Origin: JAWVFM01 sp963823245
GTDB lineage: Bacteria > Actinomycetota > Thermoleophilia > Solirubrobacterales > 70-9
Length of the DNA: 64,000 bases
Reading direction: 5' to 3'
Assembly (NCBI GenBank): GCA_963823245.1
Contig: CAWGKQ010000009.1
Span: 18,378 to 82,377, forward strand
Shown piece after piece: positions 43,166 through 51,380 of this stretch (position 1 is the stretch's first letter; the number at the start of each line of letters is the position of its first letter). The translations under genes were made by a program, and so were the position numbers. A model generated the notes under the pieces. That model was not told the origin of the DNA and did no database searches. It saw nothing but the letters and a program-made list of their open reading frames with translations.

Positions 43166-44310
43166 CGGCGGTCGCCGAGCTCCCCGAGGCGCTGTCCGCG
43201 GCGACCGAGAACCAGGCGGGGGCGGCGGCCGCGCTCGCCGCGGCCCTGGCTTCGCCCTCGCACGCCTACCTGTTCAGCGGGCCGCGCGGGGCGGGCAAAG
43301 CCGGGGCGGCCAGGGCCTTCGCCGCTGAGCTGCTCGCGAGCGGCGCCGCGGACCCCGACGACGCGCGGAGGCGGGCCCTCGCGGTCCCGCCGGCCCATCC
43401 CGACCTCGCGTGGGTGAGCCCGCCCGGGATCCAGCACTTGGTCGACGAGATCAGGGCCCGCGTGATCGCGTCCGTCGCTTACCGCCCGTTCGAGGGAGAG
43501 CACCGCGTCTTCGTGGTCGAGGCGGCGGAGGCGATGGCCGAGGAGAGCCAGAACGCGTTGCTGAAGACCCTGGAAGACCCGCCCCCCTACGCGCACATCC
43601 TGCTGCTCTCGAGCGAGCCGGCGGGGCTGCTGGAAACGGTTCGCTCGCGCTGTCAGCCGATCCGCTTCGCCGCGCCGCCTCTCGACGCTGCCGTCGAATC
43701 GCTCGAGCGGGCGGGCCTAGGCTCGAGCACCGAGGAGCGGCGCGCCGCCGCCAGGCTCTCCGGCGGCGACGGGGGCCGGGCCGCGGCCCTGCTCCAGCCG
43801 CCGGCAAGCGAGCTGCGCGCCGCCGCGGCTGCGTTCGTGGGCGCGGCCCGACGGGGCGAGATCTCCGCGGAGGAGTGGGCGGCGCTGCTCGACATCGCGG
43901 GCGAGGCGGGGCGCGTGGCGGGGGCCGACGCTCAGTTGGAGCTCGAGCGCGCTGCCGAGGAGGAGGGGGTGAAGCGGTCAGTACGCGAGGGCGAGGAAGC
44001 CGTGCGCCGCGCCTCCCGCCGCGCGCGCACCGAGACGCTCGATCTCGGGCTCGCCCTGGTCTGCGCGTGGCTGCGGGACCTCTCGGCGGTGGCCGAGGGC
44101 GCCGGCGAGCTGGCGCTCAACGGCGACCGGCGCGAAGAGCTGTCCGGCCAGGCTGAGGGCCTCGACGCACGCGCCGCCCGCCGCGCGGCGGAGCTCGCCA
44201 TGGATGTCCGCCGCCGCCTGACGGTGAACGTGGGCGAGGAGCTCGCGCTCGAGGCGCTGGCGTTCCGTGTTCAGGCGCTCCTGGAGCCCGGCGCGGGAAT
44301 AGCCACCTGA
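43162..44310 (+). CDS. holB: DNA polymerase III delta-prime subunit
   Basis: 382 residues from ATG 43162 (overlaps tmk stop). It is part of the clamp loader. The AAA+ domain shows a degenerate Walker A, GPRGAGKAG, where the usual Thr/Ser is Ala; delta-prime does not hydrolyse ATP, so this is expected. EAMAEESQNALLKTLEDPP and the SRC motif (TVRSRCQPI) follow. The zinc-binding Cys module found in many delta-prime and gamma subunits is absent. The longer frame back to 42796 shadows tmk. Confidence 0.9.
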   Translation: MTAVAELPEALSAATENQAGAAAALAAALASPSHAYLFSGPRGAGKAGAARAFAAELLASGAADPDDARRRALAVPPAHPDLAWVSPPGIQHLVDEIRARVIASVAYRPFEGEHRVFVVEAAEAMAEESQNALLKTLEDPPPYAHILLLSSEPAGLLETVRSRCQPIRFAAPPLDAAVESLERAGLGSSTEERRAAARLSGGDGGRAAALLQPPASELRAAAAAFVGAARRGEISAEEWAALLDIAGEAGRVAGADAQLELERAAEEEGVKRSVREGEEAVRRASRRARTETLDLGLALVCAWLRDLSAVAEGAGELALNGDRREELSGQAEGLDARAARRAAELAMDVRRRLTVNVGEELALEALAFRVQALLEPGAGIAT

Positions 44311-44319
44311 GCAGGCACT

Positions 44320-44325
44320 TACACT
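44320..44325 (+). promoter_or_regulatory. -10 box of the histidine kinase gene (leaderless)
   Basis: TACACT, then 7 nt (AGGCCGC), then GTG 44333. Confidence 0.4.
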
Positions 44326-44332
44326 AGGCCGC

Positions 44333-46075
44333 GTGTCGAGCGCGACCGCGCAGGAGGGCCAGGGCAGGCCCACGCGGCGCCTGTTCGGCGTCAGGCTCTA
44401 CCTCGCGCTGGCGTTCGCGGCGGTCGCGCTGATCGCCGCAGGTCTCTCCTACGTGCTCGCGAGCGGCTCGAGCGAGAGCGCCGCGCAGCACAGCTCGAGC
44501 GAGATCGCGGTCGGACGGACCGTGCGCCTGGCCGACGCCGTCGGCGCGACACCCTCGGCCAAGACGCCCGGGGTGGTGGGCGAGCGGATCGATCCCAACT
44601 TCGCCGCCTGGGCCTTCAACGCCGCAGGGAAGCTCATCACGCCGAGGGTCTCGGAGGGCGTGACCCTTGCCGACGTGCCGAGGCGTCGCGCGTCGACCAC
44701 CGCCGCGCTCGAGGGGGGCCGCGCGGTGAAGGACCTGCGCGGATCGATCACGGTCGTGTCGGTCCCCGTGATTCGCAAGGGTCGTGTCACCGGCGCCGTG
44801 CTCACCCGCGCCGCCCGGGCGGAGGCGGTGGACCGCGCCCTTCGCTCGCTGCGGGGCCATCGCCTGACGGCGACGATCATCGCCGTGGTGGTGGCGGTCG
44901 TGCTCGGCGCATTGATCGCCAGCGCCATCACGACCCGGGTCAAGAGCCTCGCCGAGAGCGCCGCGCGGATCTCCGAGGGCCGCCTCGATGATCCGCTCCA
45001 TGGCCTGCGTGGGCGCGACGAGATCACCGACCTCGGCCGCGCCTTCGAGACGATGCGCATGGCGCTCAAGGACACGTTCGGCGCCCTTCGGTCGGAGCAC
45101 GACCGCCTGACCGCGATCTTCGAGGCGCTCGACGATGCGGTCATCGTGGCGGGGCCGGAGGGCGAGTCGCGGTTCCGCAATCCCGCGGCCGACGACCTCA
45201 TCCTCGCCGACGGGCGGGTGATCGAGGCGCTGATGCCCTGGCTGCGGCGTGCCTTCGTGCGCGGCTCGGTCGAACACGACGGGATTCAGGTCGGCAGCCG
45301 GGTCTACGCGCTGAGCGCCCGTGAGCTGCCGACCGAGGGAAGCGCGCTGATGGTGGTCCGCGACCGCACCGAGGAGCTTCGGCGCGAGATCGCCGAGCGG
45401 GAGTTCGTCTCCAACGCAGCCCACGAGCTCCGCAACCCCATCGCCGGCCTGTCCGGGGCGATCGAGGTCCTGCGGGCGGGCGCCAAGGACGACCCCTCCG
45501 CGCGCGAGCACTTCCTCTCGCGGCTCGCGGCCGACGCCGATCGCATGACGCGTCTCACGGAGGCGCTCCTGACTCTGGCGCGAGTCGACGCGGTGGGCGA
45601 GCGCGGGACCGAGCCCATCGACATCGCGCTCTCGGTCGAGGACGCGACCCAGGCCGTGACCGCGCCCGAGGGCTTGGAGCTCGTGTGCGAGGTCGAGGCG
45701 GACCTCGCCGCCGAGGGCGACTCGGTTCTGCTCCGTCAGGTTCTCGTCGGCCTGCTCACGAACGCGTTCAAGAACACGCCGGAGGGAGGCACGGTTACGC
45801 TTCGGGCCCGCCGCGCCGACGAAGAAGGGGTCTTGATCGAGGTCGCTGACACGGGTGCGGGCATCGCCCGCGAGGACATCGACCGCATCTTCGAGCGGTT
45901 CTACCGCGGATCGGGAACCCTTCAGCAGGAGGGCTTCGGCCTCGGCCTCCCGATCGCGAAGCGGATGGTCGACGTGATGGGCGGGGAGATCGGCGTCGAC
46001 TCGGAGCTGGGCACGGGCAGCGTCTTCTGGGTTCGACTGAGGGCCGCCAAGCCGGCGGCGACGCCGGTGGCGTAG
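44333..46075 (+). CDS. Sensor histidine kinase with HAMP and PAS-like domains
   Basis: 580 residues. A first membrane helix (LYLALAFAAVALIAAGLSYV), an extracellular sensor of about 130 residues, a second helix (LTATIIAVVVAVVLGALIAS), HAMP (KSLAESAARISEGRLDDPL), a PAS-like segment (DRLTAIFEALDDAVIVAGPE), HisKA with phospho-acceptor His364 in NAAHELRNPIAG, and HATPase with N (LLTNAFKNTP), DTGAGIA and GFGLGLPIAK. The layout resembles PhoR/ResE-type kinases. The response regulator starts 2 bp after the stop. The signal is unknown. Confidence 0.92.
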   Translation: MSSATAQEGQGRPTRRLFGVRLYLALAFAAVALIAAGLSYVLASGSSESAAQHSSSEIAVGRTVRLADAVGATPSAKTPGVVGERIDPNFAAWAFNAAGKLITPRVSEGVTLADVPRRRASTTAALEGGRAVKDLRGSITVVSVPVIRKGRVTGAVLTRAARAEAVDRALRSLRGHRLTATIIAVVVAVVLGALIASAITTRVKSLAESAARISEGRLDDPLHGLRGRDEITDLGRAFETMRMALKDTFGALRSEHDRLTAIFEALDDAVIVAGPEGESRFRNPAADDLILADGRVIEALMPWLRRAFVRGSVEHDGIQVGSRVYALSARELPTEGSALMVVRDRTEELRREIAEREFVSNAAHELRNPIAGLSGAIEVLRAGAKDDPSAREHFLSRLAADADRMTRLTEALLTLARVDAVGERGTEPIDIALSVEDATQAVTAPEGLELVCEVEADLAAEGDSVLLRQVLVGLLTNAFKNTPEGGTVTLRARRADEEGVLIEVADTGAGIAREDIDRIFERFYRGSGTLQQEGFGLGLPIAKRMVDVMGGEIGVDSELGTGSVFWVRLRAAKPAATPVA

Positions 46076-46077
46076 GG

Positions 46078-46785
46078 ATGAGCTCGGGGCGCATACTCGT
46101 CGCCGACGACGAGACCTCGGTCCGCGACGCGGTGGGCTATGCGCTGCAGCAGGAGGGCTTCGACGTCACCCTCGCCGTCGACGGCGACGATGCCGAGCAA
46201 AAGCTCGAGGGCGACGGGGATCGCTTCGACCTCCTGGTCCTCGACATCATGATGCCCGGGCGGAGCGGGCTCGACCTGTGCCGCGACGTACGTGCGCGCA
46301 GCCCCGTACCGATCATCCTCCTCACCGCCAAGGACGCCGAGGTGGACAAGGTCGTCGGCCTCGAGGTCGGCGCGGACGACTACGTGACGAAGCCGTTCTC
46401 CGTCCGCGAGCTGCTCGGACGGGTGCGCGCGCAGCTTCGCCGCCGGGAGCTGGATCGCAGCTCCTCGGCGAGCGAGGCGAAGACGATCGATGCGGGCTCG
46501 GTGCGAATCGACCTCGGGCGCCATCTCGTCACCGTTCGGGGCGAAGCGGTGAACCTGACCCGCTCCGAATTCCAGGTGCTGCGGCTGCTGGCGGAGAGGC
46601 CCGGGCAGGTGTTCAGCCGCCTCGAGATCATGGAGGAGCTCTGGCAGTCGGAGTTCTCGGGCGACGTTCGCGCATGCGACGTGCACATCTCGAACCTCCG
46701 CCAGAAGGTCGAGCGCGACCCGCAGGATCCCGAGCTCGTGCTGACTGTGCGCGGGGTCGGCTACCGCCTCGCCGAGCAGGGGTGA
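46078..46785 (+). CDS. OmpR-family response regulator
   Basis: 235 residues. The receiver domain has the acidic pair in VADDE, phospho-acceptor Asp56 in LLVLDIMMPG, Thr in LLTAKD, and Lys in DDYVTKPFS. The C-terminal winged helix runs from IDLGRHLVTVRGEAVNLTRS to GVGYRLAEQG. It partners the kinase just upstream and binds DNA as a dimer when phosphorylated. Two hairpins follow the stop. Confidence 0.93.
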   Translation: MSSGRILVADDETSVRDAVGYALQQEGFDVTLAVDGDDAEQKLEGDGDRFDLLVLDIMMPGRSGLDLCRDVRARSPVPIILLTAKDAEVDKVVGLEVGADDYVTKPFSVRELLGRVRAQLRRRELDRSSSASEAKTIDAGSVRIDLGRHLVTVRGEAVNLTRSEFQVLRLLAERPGQVFSRLEIMEELWQSEFSGDVRACDVHISNLRQKVERDPQDPELVLTVRGVGYRLAEQG

Positions 46786-46790
46786 TCTGA

Positions 46791-46836
46791 GGGGCTTTAG
46801 CCCCGAAAGCAGCGTGTAAGGGCGCCGCAGGCGCCC
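46791..46836. terminator. Two hairpins between convergent genes
   Basis: GGGGC-TTTA-GCCCC (46791-46804) and GGGCGCC-GCA-GGCGCCC (46820-46836). They separate the two-component genes from the convergent membrane protein and probably end both transcripts. Confidence 0.5.
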
Positions 46837-46845
46837 GCAAGTGGT

Positions 46846-47340
46846 TCAGCGCAGGATCTCGACGAGCAGGACCCAGGCCGTGGCCACGCCGCCCACCGTG
46901 GCGCCGATGATTCCGCCGGCGACCCAGTAGAGGCCGCCTCCGGACTCCGCCAGCAGGCTCACGCCGCCGATGAAGATCGGAATCGTCCCGATCGCGGCGA
47001 TCAGGATCCGGCCCGCAAGCCAGTCCAGATGTTCCGCCGCGTGAGGCAGGCTCGCGAACGTCTGGCGCGTGATCAGGGCGGCGAAGACAAGCCCCACGAG
47101 CAGGAGCTCGACCCCGAGCGCGGTCCGGCTCTGACCCGGGATCAGCCCGATGATCGAGACGATCACGACGCTGAGCAGGAGGAGCACGGTCGCCAGAGCG
47201 CGCGCGGCCACCCCCTCCAGCTTCAGAATCCGCTCGATGTTGATCGAGACCGCGACGAAGACGAGGCCGGCGAGCGCCGCGGAGGCGCCGGCGGCGGCGA
47301 CGAATAGGTCGGTCCATTCGGAGGGGTCGTAGGCGGTCAG
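46846..47340 (-). CDS. Four-helix membrane protein, probable CTG start
   Basis: Coding-quality sequence runs from about 47340 to TGA 46846-46848 (about 164 residues): WTDLFVAAAGASAALAGLVF, then ATVLLLLSVVIVSIIGLIPG, then ALGVELLLVGLVFAALITRQ, then YWVAGGIIGATVGGVATAWV. The only standard start in frame is GTG 47211, which would delete the first helix and its well-formed motif. An in-frame stop lies at about 47364, with no ATG, GTG or TTG between. CTG 47340 (giving M/L-TAYDPSEW) is the most natural start. The family is common in actinobacteria; its function is unknown. Confidence 0.65.
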   Translation of the reverse strand: MTAYDPSEWTDLFVAAAGASAALAGLVFVAVSINIERILKLEGVAARALATVLLLLSVVIVSIIGLIPGQSRTALGVELLLVGLVFAALITRQTFASLPHAAEHLDWLAGRILIAAIGTIPIFIGGVSLLAESGGGLYWVAGGIIGATVGGVATAWVLLVEILR

Positions 47341-47365
47341 AGCGCGGATCCTATGAGCCCCGAAC

Positions 47366-47371
47366 TAGACT
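47366..47371 (+). promoter_or_regulatory. -10 box of tRNA-Thr(CGT)
   Basis: TAGACT lies 10 nt before the tRNA 5' end. It would also drive the SnoaL-like gene that begins 4 nt after the tRNA. Confidence 0.4.
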
Positions 47372-47381
47372 GCGACCCTGC

Positions 47382-47454
47382 GCCGGCGTAGCTCAGCTGG
47401 TAGAGCACTTCACTCGTAATGAAGGGGTCAGCGGTTCGAGTCCGCTCGCCGGCT
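47382..47454 (+). tRNA. tRNA-Thr (anticodon CGT)
   Basis: 73 nt without encoded CCA. Acceptor GCCGGCG pairs with CGCCGGC; D arm GCTC/GAGC; anticodon stem CTTCA/TGAAG with loop CTCGTAA, anticodon CGT at 47415-47417 (reads ACG); T arm AGCGG-TTCGAGT-CCGCT; discriminator T. All stems are fully paired. The next gene starts at 47459. Confidence 0.97.
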
Positions 47455-47458
47455 TGAG

Positions 47459-47842
47459 ATGCGTGACAACGTCGAGTTGATCGAGTCCCTCTGGGATGCC
47501 TTCAGCCGCGGCGACCTCGACAAGGTCGCCGGGGGTGTCGCCGACGAGGGCGAGATCGTCTTTCCGGACACGGTGCCGTGGGGAGGGACCTATCGGGGTC
47601 CGGACGGATTTCTGGAGGCGTTCGAGCGTCTCGGCTCGTACTTCTCGGACTTCAAGGCGAAGCCGGAGATGATCCTCGGCGCCGACGACGACCACGTCGC
47701 GGTCGTCGTCACCGCCACCGGTCGCGGCAAGGGCGGGCGGCTCGACGCCCGCGTCGTCTGGCTCTACCGGCTGCGCGACGGCAAGGTTGTCCGCGGGGAG
47801 GCGTTTCCCGACACCGCCGCGGTCCTCGAGGCGATCGGCTGA
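47459..47842 (+). CDS. SnoaL-like/NTF2-fold protein
   Basis: 127 residues. The pattern RDNVELIESLWDAFSRGDLD, then a central WGGTYRGPDGFLEAFE, and the C-terminal strand VVWLYRLRDGKVVRGEAF is the cone-shaped NTF2-like fold used by SnoaL cyclases, ketosteroid isomerase-like enzymes and stress proteins. The catalytic role is unknown. The ATG is only 4 nt after the tRNA-Thr 3' end, with no SD, so it probably uses the tRNA promoter and becomes nearly leaderless after tRNA processing. Its stop overlaps the next gene at CTGA. Confidence 0.8.
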   Translation: MRDNVELIESLWDAFSRGDLDKVAGGVADEGEIVFPDTVPWGGTYRGPDGFLEAFERLGSYFSDFKAKPEMILGADDDHVAVVVTATGRGKGGRLDARVVWLYRLRDGKVVRGEAFPDTAAVLEAIG

Positions 47843-48870
47843 GCGCCCTCTCGGTCGTCGTCGTCACGCACCGAAGCCGCGACGCGGTGGAGCGGATCCT
47901 TCCCACCCTCGCGGCACAGCTCGCCGAGGCCGATGAGCTGATCGTCGTCGACAACGACTCCGGCGACGGAACCGTCGAGGCGGTGCGCGAGCTCGTGCCC
48001 CAGGCGGCCGTCGTCGAGACCAATGAGAACCTCGGCTACGGCGCCGGAAACAACCGCGGCGCTGCGGTCGCCACCGGGGACCTCCTGGTCTTCCTCAACC
48101 CCGACGCCGAGCCGGCACCGGGGTTCCGCGACGCGATCGCGAGGCCGCTCGCCGAAGGGCGGGACTGGGCCGCCTGGCAGGGGGTCGTCACCGCGGAGGG
48201 CGGACGGATCCTGAATACCCGCGGCGGGGTCGTCCACTTCACCGGGATCGCTTGGGCCGGCGGGGCGGGAGACGCTGTCGAGGAATCGACGCTCGCCGCC
48301 CTCCCCGAGCCAGGTTTCGTCTCGGGCGCGTGCCTTGCGGTTCCGCGCGAGCGCTTCGAGGCGGTCGGCGGGTTCGCGGAGGACTTCTTCCTCTACCACG
48401 AGGACGTCGATCTGTCCCTGCGGTTGCGTCTCGCGGGCGGGCGCCTCGGCGTCGAGCCCGCGGCGCGCGTGGATCACGACTACGAGTTCGAGAAGGGCCC
48501 GGTCAAGTGGCGCGGCCTCGAGCGCAACCGGTGGGCGACGGTCATCCGCACCTACCCGGGGCCGCTGCTGGTCGCGCTCGTCCCGGCTCTGGCTGCCACG
48601 GAGCTCGCCCTCCTCGGCGCGTCGGCGGCAGGGGGCTGGCTGCCGCAGAAGGTTGCCTCATGGGGCGATGTGATCCGCGCGCTCCCGAAGCTCATGCGGG
48701 AGCGCAGGGAGATCCGCGCGGCTCGGCAAATCGACGCGGCGCGCTTCGCGGTGGGCCTCACCGCCGACCTCGACTCGGCGTACCTCGGCGCGGCCGGGCG
48801 CTCCGGGGTTCTGCGCTCAGCCCTTCGCGCCTACTGGCGGGTCGCCCTCGCGCTTCTCGGTTCCCGCTGA
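47839..48870 (+). CDS. Family 2 glycosyltransferase (rhamnosyltransferase-like), probable CTG start
   Basis: 343 residues when started at CTG 47839, which overlaps the previous stop as CTGA in the same way as the ATGA/GTGA couplings elsewhere. The first strand ALSVVVVTHRSRDAVERIL, VVDNDSGDGT, NLGYGAGNNRG, LNPDAEP (DxD-like) and FFLYHEDVDLSLRLRLAG are typical GT2 nucleotide-sugar sites. The nearest in-frame standard start downstream would remove the first strand. A C-terminal hydrophobic part (LLVALVPALAATELALLGAS) may associate with the membrane. It likely adds deoxyhexose to a cell-surface glycan. Its end overlaps the convergent DUF2304 gene. Confidence 0.85.
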   Translation: MSALSVVVVTHRSRDAVERILPTLAAQLAEADELIVVDNDSGDGTVEAVRELVPQAAVVETNENLGYGAGNNRGAAVATGDLLVFLNPDAEPAPGFRDAIARPLAEGRDWAAWQGVVTAEGGRILNTRGGVVHFTGIAWAGGAGDAVEESTLAALPEPGFVSGACLAVPRERFEAVGGFAEDFFLYHEDVDLSLRLRLAGGRLGVEPAARVDHDYEFEKGPVKWRGLERNRWATVIRTYPGPLLVALVPALAATELALLGASAAGGWLPQKVASWGDVIRALPKLMRERREIRAARQIDAARFAVGLTADLDSAYLGAAGRSGVLRSALRAYWRVALALLGSR

Positions 48871-49278
48871 GGCCTCGGACTCCGCGCCGTTGGGCCCGGC
48901 GCCGTTCGCGCTCCGCGCACGCAGCTCGTGGTCGAGCCGGGCGACCTCCTGGGCGAGGATCTTCGACTCCTCGGCGAGCCGCGACGTTGCGACGGAGAAA
49001 TGCAGCAGCAGGGTGAAGATCACCGCGAACGCGGCGAGGAACAGCGCGTTCGCGGGCACCGCGATGCCGATCAGGTCGGCGACGTCCGCGAGCAGCCCCT
49101 TCCAGACGGCGAGGACGAGAAGGACCACGGCGACGATCATCCACAGCAGGGCGTAGCGCTCGGCCAGGCGGCGCCTCCGGACGAGCTCGAGGACGACGCC
49201 GAGCATGATCGCCGTCACGATGAGGGCCACGATCTGAACCCTGGTGTCGACGCCCGAGTGGGCGGCGAACGGGATCAC
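48817..49278 (-). CDS. DUF2304-family small membrane protein
   Basis: 153 residues from GTG 49278, overlapping the stop of the glycosyltransferase upstream. Three membrane helices: VQIVALIVTAIMLGVVLELV, ALLWMIVAVVLLVLAVWKGL, and ALFLAAFAVIFTLLLHFSVA, then a coiled coil (RLAEESKILAQEVARLDHEL) and a disordered Glu/Gly tail. The RRRRLAERYALLWM segment between helices 1 and 2 is the DUF2304 signature. These proteins occur beside GT2 enzymes that act on polyprenyl-phosphate sugars, as here, and may anchor or assist them. Confidence 0.85.
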   Translation of the reverse strand: MIPFAAHSGVDTRVQIVALIVTAIMLGVVLELVRRRRLAERYALLWMIVAVVLLVLAVWKGLLADVADLIGIAVPANALFLAAFAVIFTLLLHFSVATSRLAEESKILAQEVARLDHELRARSANGAGPNGAESEASAGTEKREGDPPVGAKG

Positions 49279-50099
49279 GTTCCGGGAGCCGCGCTCTCCG
49301 CGCTGGCCGCGGTCGCGGCGCCGGCGGTGACGGGCTCGCCCTCGGGCCGGTCGGGATCGTCGCCCATGAGCGGGCTCGGGCGGCGGCGGAAGAGGCCGAC
49401 GAAGATCGACAGCAGCACCTTCGCCATGTAGTAGGCGCTGCGGGGGTAGTCGATGGAGCTGCGGCCGAAGCCCCGCGCGTTCATCCGCACCGGCACCTCG
49501 TGGATGCGAAGGCGGTGCGCGTTCAGCATCAGGATCGCCTCGACCTCGGGGTAGTCGTGCGGATAGTCGCGCGCGAAGAGCTCGATACCGCGGCGGTTCG
49601 TGATCCGGAAGCCGGAGGTCGGGTCGGTGATCCGCTGACGGCAGATCACCGTCAGGACGACCGAGAAGATGAGGTTGCCGATCCGGCGCCCGATGGGGAC
49701 CTTGTAGCCCGGGTCGCCGCGGAACCGGCTGCCGCACACCATGTCGGCCTGGTTGCCCTTCGTCTTCAGCTTCGCGAGCAGCTCCGGCAGGTAGGTCGGC
49801 TTGTGCTGGCCGTCGCCGTCGACCTGCGCCGCGATGTCGTAGCCCTCGCGCAGCGCGTACTTGAAGCCGGACTGGACCGCGCCGCCGATTCCGAGGTTGA
49901 ACGGATGGCTGATGACCGCCGCCCCCTCGCCGCGCGCCTCGGCGGCTGTCGCGTCCGTCGAGCCGTCGTCGACGACGACGACGTCGAAGTCCGGCGCGGT
50001 GCGCTTGATGTCTCGCACGACGCGGCCGACCATCCCCTCCTCGTTGTAGGCGGGGACGATCGCGAGCTTGCGAAGGTGGGACTGCGCGTTGGCTGCCAT
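49275..50099 (-). CDS. Family 2 glycosyltransferase (polyprenyl-phosphate mannose/glucose synthase-like)
   Basis: 274 residues. IVPAYNEEGMVGRVVRDIKR, VVVVDDGSTDATAAEA, NLGIGGAVQSGFKYAL and QVDGDGQHKP (DxD) match DPM1-like enzymes that transfer a sugar from a nucleotide to polyprenyl phosphate at the inner membrane face. The C-terminal segment has ITDPTSGFR and VPVRMNARGFGRSSI. Its start is ATG 50099 with a leader of about 30-45 nt. The DUF2304 protein downstream overlaps by four bases and is a likely functional partner. Confidence 0.9.
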   Translation of the reverse strand: MAANAQSHLRKLAIVPAYNEEGMVGRVVRDIKRTAPDFDVVVVDDGSTDATAAEARGEGAAVISHPFNLGIGGAVQSGFKYALREGYDIAAQVDGDGQHKPTYLPELLAKLKTKGNQADMVCGSRFRGDPGYKVPIGRRIGNLIFSVVLTVICRQRITDPTSGFRITNRRGIELFARDYPHDYPEVEAILMLNAHRLRIHEVPVRMNARGFGRSSIDYPRSAYYMAKVLLSIFVGLFRRRPSPLMGDDPDRPEGEPVTAGAATAASAESAAPGT

Positions 50100-50159
50100 C
50101 GGCGTGGACGGCGCGAGCTTGAGCGCCGGGTGGGGTCAGCTCAGGGTAGCGCCACCACC

Positions 50160-50663
50160 TCACTCGCCGTGGTCGCCATCGCCCCTGTGAAGGAGTATCT
50201 GCTCGCGCTCGGCGAGGCGGTTGCCGCGGCGAAGCTCCGCCTCGTGCTGGCGGCGGATCTCGTCCGGAGTCTCGGGCTCGAGCGGCGGTGCGGGCGTGGG
50301 CTCGCCGTCGTCGCCGATCGCGACCATCGTCAGGTAGGCCGTGGATGTGTGCCGCTTCTCGCCCGTTCGGGGGTTCTCGGCCTCGACCCGCACGCCCACC
50401 TCCATCGAGCTGCGCCACACGGCGTTCACCGTCGCGTTGCACGACAGGAGCTCGCCGATGTTGACGGGCGATGTGAACGTCATGCGGTCCATGGTTGCGG
50501 TGACGACGCGGCAGCCCGAATGGCGCACGGCCGCGACGCCGGCGGCCTCGTCGCAGAGCTTCATGACGACGCCGCCGTGTACGAACCCCGCCGAGTTCGC
50601 GTCGCCGATCCCCATCCACCTGATCAGGTATGAGCGGGAGTCGGCGGGCGTCTTGGCGTCCAC
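50160..50663 (-). CDS. Acyl-CoA thioesterase (hotdog fold, YciA/BACH-like)
   Basis: 167 residues from GTG 50663. GDANSAGFVHGGVVMKLCDEAAG holds the hotdog helix, with the catalytic Asp/Glu in this region; TATMDRMTFTSPVNIGELL and STAYLTMVAI follow. The domain hydrolyses acyl-CoA to free acid and CoA. A charged tail after residue 125 (PETPDEIRRQHEAELRRG) is usual for the group. TAGGAT 6 nt before GTG suggests a leaderless transcript. The gene is divergent from the uracil-DNA glycosylase gene. Confidence 0.88.
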   Translation of the reverse strand: MDAKTPADSRSYLIRWMGIGDANSAGFVHGGVVMKLCDEAAGVAAVRHSGCRVVTATMDRMTFTSPVNIGELLSCNATVNAVWRSSMEVGVRVEAENPRTGEKRHTSTAYLTMVAIGDDGEPTPAPPLEPETPDEIRRQHEAELRRGNRLAEREQILLHRGDGDHGE

Positions 50664-50669
50664 GCCTCG

Positions 50670-50675
50670 ATCCTA
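50670..50675 (-). promoter_or_regulatory. -10 box of the thioesterase gene (leaderless)
   Basis: TAGGAT on the minus strand, then 6 nt (CGAGGC), then GTG 50663. Confidence 0.4.
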
Positions 50676-50683
50676 TTGCCGCC

Positions 50684-50689
50684 TAGGCT
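50684..50689 (+). promoter_or_regulatory. -10 box of the uracil-DNA glycosylase gene (leaderless)
   Basis: TAGGCT, then 6 nt (TGGCCG), then ATG 50696. Together with the opposite -10 box this packs two promoters in a 32-bp gap. Confidence 0.4.
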
Positions 50690-50695
50690 TGGCCG

Positions 50696-51370
50696 ATGAG
50701 CGCGACGCTCGAGGATCTCGAGCGCGGGATCACCCGCTGCCGCCGCTGTCCGCGGCTCGTCGAGTGGCGCGAGGCGGTGGCCGCCGACCCTCCGCGCCGC
50801 TACCGCGGAGAGCGCTATTGGGCGCGTCCCGTGCCGGCGTTCGGCGACCCGGGTGCGCGCCTCGTCATCGTCGGCCTCGCGCCCGCCGCCCACGGCGCGA
50901 ACCGGACGGGTCGGATGTTCACCGGCGACCGGTCGGGCGACTGGCTCTACGCGGCGCTCCACCGCGCCGGGCTCGCGAACCAGCCCACCGCGAGCCGCGC
51001 CGACGACGGCCTCGAGCTGCGCGGCGCGTTCATCAGCGCGGTCAATCGCTGCGCGCCGCCCGCCAACCGCCCGACGCCCGCCGAGCGCGACAACTGCCTT
51101 CCATATCTCGTCGAGGAGCTCCACCTGCTCGACGAGGCGCGCTCGATCCTGGCGCTCGGCGCCTACGCCTGGGACGGCGCCCTGCGAGCGCTCGCGGCGC
51201 TTGGGCACGAGGTGCGGAAGCCCCGGCCTCGCTTCGGCCACGAAGCCGAGGCCGAGGTCGGCCCCTACCGGCTCGTCGGCTGCTTCCACCCCTCGCAGCA
51301 GAACACCTTCACCGGCAAGCTCACCGAGCCGATGCTCGACGCCGCGATAGCGCTCGCCCTCGACGGGTAG
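50696..51370 (+). CDS. Uracil-DNA glycosylase, family 5 (UDGb-like)
   Basis: 224 residues. Removes uracil and other deaminated bases from DNA. Cys15 and Cys18 (CRRC) plus later cysteines supply the 4Fe-4S cluster of families 4 and 5. Motif A reads GLAPAAHGANRTGRMFTGD, with Ala where family 4 has Glu, the sign of family 5. Motif B appears as HPSQQNTFTG. High-GC organisms gain many C-to-U events, so this class is common in actinobacteria. A leaderless promoter precedes it. Confidence 0.92.
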   Translation: MSATLEDLERGITRCRRCPRLVEWREAVAADPPRRYRGERYWARPVPAFGDPGARLVIVGLAPAAHGANRTGRMFTGDRSGDWLYAALHRAGLANQPTASRADDGLELRGAFISAVNRCAPPANRPTPAERDNCLPYLVEELHLLDEARSILALGAYAWDGALRALAALGHEVRKPRPRFGHEAEAEVGPYRLVGCFHPSQQNTFTGKLTEPMLDAAIALALDG

Positions 51371-51380
51371 AGCGGACGGT

